Source: Archaeoglobaceae archaeon (lineage in GTDB: Archaea; Halobacteriota; Archaeoglobi; Archaeoglobales; Archaeoglobaceae). From it: a DNA stretch of 9,849 bases. Below are positions 5,437 through 9,849 of this stretch, piece by piece; the stretch's first letter is position 1, and every line of letters begins with the position of its first letter. The stretch lies in NCBI GenBank assembly GCA_027038095.1, contig JALVYA010000126.1, positions 1 through 9,849 of the forward strand, in the 5' to 3' direction. The translations under genes were made by a program, and so were the position numbers. The notes beneath the pieces are model-generated. The model was given only the letters and a program-made list of their open reading frames with translations, did not search any database and was not told the origin of the DNA.

Positions 5437-6417
5437 TCAATTAAGCCTTCTCGCAACCTCCTCTGCCATCTCCATTGTCCTGAGGTTACCTCCCAGATCT
5501 GGAGTCGTCTTGCCCTCAGCCAATACATCCTCCAGTGCTTTTTCGACTCTGTTAGCTTCGTCGATGTAACCGAAGTGCCTGAGCATCATGCAGGCGGTTA
5601 GAATCATTGCAGACGGATTCGCTATGCCTTTCCCGGCTATATCGGGAGCTGAACCGTGAACGGGCTCAAATATTGCGTGTTTTTCACCTATGTTCGCTGA
5701 GGGTGCGAGGCCGAGTCCACCCACGAGGCCCGCTGCAAGGTCGCTGACTATGTCCCCAAACATGTTCGTCGTGAGTATGACGTCGAACCTCTTCGGGTCC
5801 ATAACGAGGTACATGCATGCGGCATCGATGTAGTAGTCGTTGAACTCTATATCTGGATAACCTTCTGCCACCTTTCTGCAAACGTCTCTGAAGAGTCCGC
5901 ACGTCTTCTTCATGACGTTGGCCTTGTGCAGCGCCGTAACCTTCTTTCTCCCCTCTCTCCTCGCAAGCTCAAAGGCAAATTCTGCAATTCTCCTGCTACC
6001 CTTTTCCGTTATAACCCTTATTCCCTGAGTTACGCCCTCCGCAACCTCGAATTCCAGACCCTTATACAGACATTCAGTGTTCTCCCTGACTATGACTATG
6101 TCCACACCTTCGTAGAGGCAGTTAACACCTCTGTACGACTTTGCGGGTCTGACGTTTGCGAAGGTTTCGAGCTCAAACCTGAGCCTGACTATGACGTCAG
6201 CCGCTGTTTCGCCGGCAGCACCAAACAGAACGGCGTCGCTTTTCAGACACTCCTCAAGCGTCTCATCGGGAAGAGCTTTTCCGTACTTTTTGAGAGCTTC
6301 ATCTCCCGCCTCCATCCACACGAATTCGAAGGGCAGGTTTAGCTTCTCGAGAATCAGCATCGCAGCGTCCATAACTTCCCTGCCTATTCCGTCTCCGGGA
6401 ATGACAGTAATTCGCAT
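5437..6417 (-). CDS. leuB: 3-isopropylmalate dehydrogenase (LeuB)
   Basis: The 326-residue enzyme of the beta-decarboxylating dehydrogenase family oxidises 3-isopropylmalate with NAD in leucine synthesis. Visible motifs are GDGIG (8-12), the substrate-binding segment RLRFELETFANVRP (78-91), RENTE (111-115), the catalytic HKANVMK (164-170), the metal-binding TTNMFGDIVSDLAAG (216-230) and EPVHGSAPDIAGKGIANP (251-268). Asp259-Ile260 in the last motif suggest NAD rather than NADP. RENTE occurs in archaeal LeuB and also in related homoisocitrate and isocitrate enzymes, so substrate is assigned mainly by overall resemblance to archaeal LeuB. The gene is convergent with hsp20 and divergent from the 6523 gene. 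There is no clear Shine-Dalgarno, and a TATA-like sequence about 25 nt upstream of ATG predicts a leaderless mRNA. Confidence 0.88.
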   Translation of the reverse strand: MRITVIPGDGIGREVMDAAMLILEKLNLPFEFVWMEAGDEALKKYGKALPDETLEECLKSDAVLFGAAGETAADVIVRLRFELETFANVRPAKSYRGVNCLYEGVDIVIVRENTECLYKGLEFEVAEGVTQGIRVITEKGSRRIAEFAFELARREGRKKVTALHKANVMKKTCGLFRDVCRKVAEGYPDIEFNDYYIDAACMYLVMDPKRFDVILTTNMFGDIVSDLAAGLVGGLGLAPSANIGEKHAIFEPVHGSAPDIAGKGIANPSAMILTACMMLRHFGYIDEANRVEKALEDVLAEGKTTPDLGGNLRTMEMAEEVARRLN

Positions 6418-6463
6418 AACAGCACAGTTGATTAATCGTTAAAAACTGTTTCTACTAACTAAC
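6418..6463 (-). promoter_or_regulatory. leuB promoter region, probably leaderless, with tandem CTAAC
   Basis: On the minus strand TTTTTAACG (6445-6437) lies about 25 nt before the leuB ATG, the distance expected when transcription starts at the start codon. Upstream of it, CTAACTAAC on the plus strand (6455-6463) is a tandem copy of the HSR1 half-site but lacks the inverted partner, so it is not the palindromic operator. Confidence 0.4.
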
Positions 6464-6473
6464 TGCTTATGCT

Positions 6474-6491
6474 GCACGACAGGGCACGACA
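6474..6491. repeat. Direct repeat GCACGACA spaced by one helical turn
   Basis: Two exact copies of GCACGACA (6474-6481 and 6484-6491) are offset by 10 bp. They lie directly before the TATA-like sequence of the 6523 gene and within the leuB/6523 divergent region. The same-face spacing and position over the BRE suggest a transcription-factor site, by inference only. Confidence 0.4.
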
Positions 6492-6502
6492 AGCTAAAAT
6501 AC
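6492..6502 (+). promoter_or_regulatory. TATA-like element for the 6523-hisC-AK6 gene run
   Basis: AGCTAAAATAC is a moderate TATA match about 25 nt before the ATG at 6523. No Shine-Dalgarno precedes that ATG, so a leaderless transcript is the simplest reading. Confidence 0.4.
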
Positions 6503-6522
6503 TCTGAAATGAATGTCTGCAC

Positions 6523-6678
6523 ATGGAACCCGAAGTTGAGTTACTTGTCAATGGCGAAAAAGTGCCTATGAACTCCTACGTGAGGAACGTGTTTTTCAGA
6601 GTTGTTGCAGCCCTCGTATCCACTCTGAAGGGAGTAAATGAAGACTGGAAAGAGGTCGAGATAAAGGTCAGGAGATAG
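6523..6678 (+). CDS. Small conserved-looking archaeal protein, 51 aa
   Basis: The 51-codon frame starts at ATG 6523 and ends at TAG 6676-6678. The product begins MEPEVELLVNGEKVPMNSYV, has a hydrophobic helix (VFFRVVAALVSTLKGV) and ends with a charged strand (WKEVEIKVRR). A strand-helix-strand pattern with a VNG turn is plausible. It resembles, from memory, short uncharacterised euryarchaeal proteins with a VNGE/VNGK start and an LKGV segment, but I cannot confirm this. The codon choices match the neighbouring genes. The start probably lies at the mRNA 5' end, since a TATA-like element lies about 25 nt upstream and there is no ribosome-binding site. It precedes hisC by 36 nt on the same strand, so it is likely the first gene of that operon. 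No function is assigned. Confidence 0.65.
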   Translation: MEPEVELLVNGEKVPMNSYVRNVFFRVVAALVSTLKGVNEDWKEVEIKVRR

Positions 6679-6714
6679 CACAGTGTATTGTGAAAAGATC
6701 GTCGGGGCTTTTTT

Positions 6715-7845
6715 ATGCCGGATACAAACGCAAACGTGCTGAACGCAGTCAGAGAGTGTATAAAGAGGATGAAACCCTACGTTCCGGGAAAGAGCGTCGA
6801 GTACGTGAGAAAGAAGTACGGCGTTGAAAGGGTTGTGAAACTCGCTTCCAACGAAAATCCCTATGGGCCAAGCCCGAAAGCGGTGAACGCTTTAAAAGGT
6901 GTCGAGGCCGAAAAGCTGAGCGTTTACCCGGAAACGTTTCCTTCTGAACTTCTCTCGGCAATTGAAGAGCACACTGGCTGGGAAAGGGAGAGAGTCGTGA
7001 CCGGGGCTGGACTTGATGGAGTCATGGAAACGCTGTTCAGATTGCTTGTAGATCCGGGAGACAAAGTCCTTCTCCCCCTTCCGACTTATCCTTACTACCA
7101 CACCGTTATTGACGTTTTTGGAGCCAGAAGCGTATTCACGGGCAGAGAAGAGGACTACAGCATAGACGTGAACGACTTAATCGAGGCCTACAGGAAAGAA
7201 AAGCCAAAACTCATAATCATCTGCTCTCCCAACAACCCGACGGGTAACGCTGAAGATGAAAAAAAAGTCAGAGAGGTTATTGAAGCCTGCGAGAAGAGCG
7301 TTATCTTCATAGACGAGGCTTACGGGGAGTTTGCAGACTTCGAGAAAAAGTCCCTGAAGAAACTGCACAGCTACGAGAACGTAGTTATAGGCCGAACTCT
7401 CTCCAAGGCTTTTGGCCTCGCAAACCTGAGAGTGGGTTATGCTGTGATGAGCGAGGAGCTGAGAAGGGAATACCTGAAGGCGACAACGCCGTTTCCCGTA
7501 TCCACTCCGTCTGCTCTCGCGGCTTCAGCAGCGCTCAGAGATAGAGAATACCTGAACTTCGTTTTGAGGAGCACAGCTGAGGAGAGGAGAAGACTGCAAA
7601 AAGAACTGGAAAAGCTGGGAATAGTGGTTTACGACAGTTCCGCAAACTTTCTGTTTGTGGACGTGCACTGCAGTGCTAAAAACTTTGTCGAGGAGCTGAT
7701 GAAAAGGGGAGTCATAGTCAGGGACTGTTCGGGCTTTCCCGGTTGTGGAATCGGTAACGTCAGGATAACGGTCGGAAAGAGGGAAGACAACGACTTCTTA
7801 ATAAAAGCTGTGAGAGAGACTGTAAACAACATCAGCGGGGGTTGA
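6715..7845 (+). CDS. hisC: Histidinol-phosphate aminotransferase
   Basis: The 376-residue fold-type I, PLP-dependent enzyme transfers an amino group from glutamate to imidazole-acetol phosphate in histidine synthesis. Family features are the N-terminal KLASNENPYGPSPKAV, SPNNPTGN at 171-178 (cofactor Asn174), FIDEAYGEF with the pyridine-binding Asp200, and TLSKAFGLANLRVGY with the Schiff-base Lys231. The C-terminal VRDCSGFPGCGIGNVRITVG carries the substrate phosphate/carboxylate-binding Arg. Length is normal for HisC. Related archaeal aminotransferases act on aromatic substrates, but the ASNENPYGPSP and SGFPGCG segments favour HisC. The ribosome site before ATG 6715 is weak (GGGGC), which fits translation linked to the upstream 51-codon gene. 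The stop lies 3 nt before the next start. Confidence 0.92.
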   Translation: MPDTNANVLNAVRECIKRMKPYVPGKSVEYVRKKYGVERVVKLASNENPYGPSPKAVNALKGVEAEKLSVYPETFPSELLSAIEEHTGWERERVVTGAGLDGVMETLFRLLVDPGDKVLLPLPTYPYYHTVIDVFGARSVFTGREEDYSIDVNDLIEAYRKEKPKLIIICSPNNPTGNAEDEKKVREVIEACEKSVIFIDEAYGEFADFEKKSLKKLHSYENVVIGRTLSKAFGLANLRVGYAVMSEELRREYLKATTPFPVSTPSALAASAALRDREYLNFVLRSTAEERRRLQKELEKLGIVVYDSSANFLFVDVHCSAKNFVEELMKRGVIVRDCSGFPGCGIGNVRITVGKREDNDFLIKAVRETVNNISGG

Positions 7846-7848
7846 GGA

Positions 7849-8388
7849 TTGAAGAAGGTTATTGCGATAACCGGCACTCCGGGAGTTGGAAAGACGAGCG
7901 TGGCTGAAAAGCTGAAAGATCTCGGTTATGAAGTCTACGCAGTCAACGAGCTTGCTGAAAAACTCGACTGCATAATCGATTACGAAGACGACTGCGCTGT
8001 TGTTGACGTCGAAAAGCTAAAAAAGAGGTTTCTTTCAATACCGGGGGAACTCGTTGTCGTTGAGGGGCACCTCTCACACCACCTCGCAGATACAGCTGTT
8101 GTTCTCAGGTGCAACCCTCTGGTTCTCAAGGAGAGGTTGCTCAGCAGAGGATGGAGCGAAGACAAGGTGATGGAAAACGTCGAGGCTGAGCTGATAGACG
8201 AAATACTGGTTGAAAGCTTGGAAACCTGCAGAGAAGTTTACGAGATAGACACGACCGAAATGAGCGTTGACGAGGTGGTTGAGGTGGTTAAGTCCATAAT
8301 TTCTGGAACGTGTAAGAACTACAGACCCGGAAGTGTGGACTGGATTTCCGAGCTCGGAGAGAGAATTGACGAGGTTATAAGGCTCTGA
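7849..8388 (+). CDS. AK6/Fap7-type adenylate kinase (ribosome-biogenesis NTPase)
   Basis: The 179-residue P-loop kinase matches the AK6/hCINAP/Fap7 family. Its members have adenylate kinase/ATPase activity and, in eukaryotes and archaea, help small ribosomal subunit maturation with uS11. Walker A is GTPGVGKT at residues 9-16. VEGHLSHHL (71-79) and VVLRCNP (84-90) match the family's second nucleotide-site region. RGWSEDKVMENVEAEL (100-115) is its characteristic lid/helix segment. The start is TTG 7849, with GGTTGAGGA overlapping the hisC stop acting as ribosome-binding sequence, so the gene is probably translationally coupled to hisC. The C-terminal region (about 150-179, ending WISELGERIDEVIRL) looks like the archaeal extension. 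The histidine-gene neighbour is likely operon convenience, not shared function. Confidence 0.88.
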   Translation: MKKVIAITGTPGVGKTSVAEKLKDLGYEVYAVNELAEKLDCIIDYEDDCAVVDVEKLKKRFLSIPGELVVVEGHLSHHLADTAVVLRCNPLVLKERLLSRGWSEDKVMENVEAELIDEILVESLETCREVYEIDTTEMSVDEVVEVVKSIISGTCKNYRPGSVDWISELGERIDEVIRL

Positions 8389-8389
8389 A

Positions 8390-8423
8390 CGACGAAACGT
8401 CGATTTAACAACTCGATTTAACA
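8390..8423 (+). other. Short hairpin and 10-bp direct repeat after the AK6 gene
   Basis: CGACG (8390-8394) and CGTCG (8398-8402) form a 5-bp stem with an AAA loop, starting just past the stop codon. CGATTTAACA is then repeated exactly at 8401-8410 and 8414-8423, offset by 13 bp. There is no long T run, so it is at best a weak terminator; the repeat could be a regulator site for the next gene. Confidence 0.3.
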
Positions 8424-8435
8424 GCATGAGACAAA

Positions 8436-8454
8436 ATCAGAAAACGTTTTAAAA
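8436..8454 (+). promoter_or_regulatory. Promoter of the GH130 gene, leaderless
   Basis: TTTTAAAA (8447-8454), preceded by the purine-rich AGAAAACG-type BRE region, lies about 27 nt before ATG 8478. That places the transcription start at or within a few bases of the start codon. No Shine-Dalgarno sequence is visible in between. Confidence 0.55.
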
Positions 8455-8477
8455 CACTCCATAGCTGTACAGCATTA

Positions 8478-9521
8478 ATGGTATTCAAGCTCAAAGATGG
8501 TATCAAGACGAAAAGAGAAAACAAAACAACGGATATTGTAGACAGAAAAGGGGTTATAACTGCCAAGAACATACACCTGAAGAAGTACCCCGTTGACAAT
8601 CCAGTTACAATTTTTAACGCATCCATAGACATTGAAGGAGACGAACTGCTCGTTTACGGCAGAATCGTTCTCGGATACTTCACGTACGCAAGTGCAGTTG
8701 CGGAGTTCAGGCTCCCCATTAACGATGTGCTCGCCAATGAATTCATTCCCGGCCACTACACGGCAGACATCTGCGTCTATCCTGACAGCAAATACGACCT
8801 GTGGGGTGTCGAAGATCCGAGAGTTTACAGGATAGACGACAGGAGGGTTATGACTTACTGCGGAAGAACCGTTCACTACTTCGATCCATCTGTAAGGACT
8901 GAGAGAACATTACCCGTAACGGCAGTTTACGAAAACGGAAGGTGGAAAAAACTCTGCGCGTTCAGGGTTCCGGAGGAGTTCAGGGGTTTCGTCATAAGTG
9001 ACAAGGATTCGTTTGTGGTGGAGATGGACAGGTGCTACCTGTTTCACAGACTGCACATGAAGGATGAAAACTTTTACCTTGTGAAAAGCGTAATCGAGTG
9101 CGACATATTTGGAAGTGAAAAGCTCCGCGATGTAAGCGTCGTCGATACCGAAACGATTCTCGAACCCGCAAAGTACGAGGACAAGCTCGGCTGGAACACA
9201 CCTCCAGTGAAGGTGGACGGAGAGTACTTGCTCCTGCTTCACGCTGTTGATGCCGAAACAAAGGCTTACAGAGTTTTTGCCATGCTGATGGACAAAGACA
9301 GCAATGTAACTGCTATAACTCCACACTACATAATGGAGCCAAGGGAGTGCTACGAGGTGTTCGGAGACAGACCTTTTACAGTCTTTCCGTGCGGTGCCGT
9401 TATTGTTGACGATTACCTGCTGATATCTTACGGAGCCTCCGACTCTGCTATAGGTTTCGGCACGGTAGACATAAGCGAAATCATGGATCTGCTCGATAAG
9501 GGCAGACTTGAGAGTGATTAA
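8478..9521 (+). CDS. GH130-family glycosidase/phosphorylase
   Basis: The 347-residue protein has the landmarks of the five-bladed beta-propeller GH130 family, which includes beta-mannoside phosphorylases and beta-1,2-mannosidases. WGVEDPRV (109-116) contains the conserved catalytic Asp113. Other blade motifs are GWNTPPVKVDGEYLLLLHAVD (starting at 238), the phosphate/acid region MEPRECYEVFGDRPFTVFPCGA (starting at 286) and DDYLLISYGASD (311-322). There is no signal peptide, so it should act in the cytoplasm on a mannose-containing oligosaccharide or solute. Whether it is a phosphorylase or a hydrolase cannot be decided from motifs alone. It appears to be transcribed singly from a leaderless promoter, 89 nt after the AK6 gene and ahead of T-rich termination sequence. 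Confidence 0.82.
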   Translation: MVFKLKDGIKTKRENKTTDIVDRKGVITAKNIHLKKYPVDNPVTIFNASIDIEGDELLVYGRIVLGYFTYASAVAEFRLPINDVLANEFIPGHYTADICVYPDSKYDLWGVEDPRVYRIDDRRVMTYCGRTVHYFDPSVRTERTLPVTAVYENGRWKKLCAFRVPEEFRGFVISDKDSFVVEMDRCYLFHRLHMKDENFYLVKSVIECDIFGSEKLRDVSVVDTETILEPAKYEDKLGWNTPPVKVDGEYLLLLHAVDAETKAYRVFAMLMDKDSNVTAITPHYIMEPRECYEVFGDRPFTVFPCGAVIVDDYLLISYGASDSAIGFGTVDISEIMDLLDKGRLESD

Positions 9522-9523
9522 CG

Positions 9524-9566
9524 CTTTTTCTTGCAGTTTTAGTGAATTTTTGAGTTTTTTAGTGAA
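9524..9566 (+). terminator. T-rich terminator after the GH130 gene
   Basis: Four T runs (T5 at 9525-9529, then T4, T5 and T6 up to 9560) follow the stop within 40 nt. TTTTAGTGAA occurs twice (9537-9546 and 9557-9566). No strong stem is needed for archaeal oligo-T termination. Confidence 0.55.
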
Positions 9567-9585
9567 AGTTCATCCACGAACATTC

Positions 9586-9600
9586 GTTTACTATTAAAAC
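9586..9600 (+). promoter_or_regulatory. Probable promoter of the phosphoglycolate phosphatase gene
   Basis: TTTACTATTAAAAC is TATA-like and would place the start site near 9618-9622, about 35 nt before ATG 9654. A second weaker candidate, CCAATAAACAG (9625-9635), would make the ATG leaderless. Either choice argues against the in-frame ATG at 9609 as the start. Confidence 0.4.
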
Positions 9601-9653
9601 CCGAATTCATGCAGAATCAGAAAACCAATAAACAGCCTTACCCCTGTGCACCT

Positions 9654-9849
9654 ATGGTTCTCGCTGTTGCGGTTGACATAGACGGTACGATAACCCACAG
9701 GGACAGGAGTATAAGCTGCAGGGCCGTTAAAGCTTTGAGGAGGCTTGAGGTTCCGGTCATTCTTTCAACGGGCAACATCTCCTGCTTCGCCAGAACTGCT
9801 GCCAAGCTGATAGGAGTATCGGACATGGTGATATGCGAAAACGGCGGTG
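9654..9849 (+). CDS. Archaeal phosphoglycolate phosphatase-type HAD hydrolase, N-terminal part
   Basis: Only the first 65 codons are present; the gene continues past the window edge. The product begins MVLAVAVDIDGTITHRD, with HAD motif I D-I-D-G-T at residues 8-12 (nucleophile Asp8, acid/base Asp10). Motif II is VILSTGN (35-41), and MVICENGG closes the visible part. This pattern matches the archaeal phosphoglycolate phosphatase family (HAD type IIB), which hydrolyses 2-phosphoglycolate to glycolate. Related sugar-phosphate phosphatases share these motifs. ATG 9654 is chosen because it starts just before the first beta strand, as in homologues; an in-frame ATG at 9609 would add 15 unusual residues. 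There is no clear Shine-Dalgarno. Confidence 0.82.
   Translation, partial: MVLAVAVDIDGTITHRDRSISCRAVKALRRLEVPVILSTGNISCFARTAAKLIGVSDMVICENGG

Noticed and set aside
5374..5601. Plus-strand frames overlapping the leuB 3' end
   Set aside because: They run antisense to a well-supported gene and have no ribosome-binding site.
6455..6463. CTAACTAAC near leuB (and TTAACTAACT at 21-30) as further HSR1 operators
   Set aside because: They are same-orientation half-sites without the GTTAG partner at N5 spacing, and leuB is not an expected heat-shock gene.
9609..9653. In-frame ATG at 9609 for the phosphatase
   Set aside because: It would lie about 10 bp after the TATA-like element and adds 15 residues (Gln/Asn/Pro-rich) not expected before the first HAD strand.
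1..9849. CRISPR arrays, tRNA or rRNA genes, toxin-antitoxin or defence genes
   Set aside because: No regularly spaced repeats, cloverleaf or rRNA-like stretches, and no defence-family motifs were seen on either strand.

Overview
The window looks like chromosomal DNA from a hyperthermophilic euryarchaeon of the order Archaeoglobales. The reasons are archaeal TATA/BRE promoters, a mix of leaderless and strong Shine-Dalgarno starts, a VAT-type Cdc48, an archaeal-type LeuB and an AK6/Fap7-type kinase. The clearest clue is a heat-shock cluster that reproduces the Archaeoglobus fulgidus HSR1-cdc48-hsp20 arrangement, including its operator. The genus cannot be fixed from the sequence alone.

Layout. 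Positions 1 to about 1650 are AT-rich and accessory in character. They hold a possible 36-residue Cys-rich microprotein with its own promoter (221-331), a stem-loop followed by T runs (439-513), a short hypothetical gene that appears frameshifted in a G5 run (605-947), and a gene for a membrane-anchored, secreted, sequon-rich protein (960-1466). A 190-bp stretch with a possible decayed reading frame follows.

Positions 1652 to 5396 are the heat-shock unit. It starts with a promoter whose start region carries a perfect TACTAAC-N5-GTTAGTA palindrome. Then come the ArsR-type regulator (1727-2404), Cdc48 (2555-4756) and a small heat-shock protein (4828-5364). The likely logic is that the regulator represses its own promoter at normal temperature. 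Release on heating would give the unfoldase Cdc48, which carries a C-terminal HbYX-like proteasome-docking tail, and the holdase Hsp20.

Positions 5437 to 8388 hold metabolism and RNA/ribosome-related genes. leuB lies on the minus strand (5437-6417), convergent with hsp20. Divergent from it is a plus-strand run: a 51-residue protein missing from simple ORF lists (6523-6678), hisC (6715-7845), and an AK6/Fap7-like adenylate kinase whose start lies 3 nt past the hisC stop (7849-8388).

Positions 8478 to 9849 hold a leaderless GH130-family glycoside hydrolase/phosphorylase gene (8478-9521), T-rich termination sequence, and the first 65 codons of an archaeal phosphoglycolate phosphatase-type HAD enzyme that runs off the window.

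I saw no rRNA, tRNA, CRISPR array or intact insertion sequence. Most of the window is well-understood archaeal housekeeping and stress biology. The least explained part is the left 1.6 kb.
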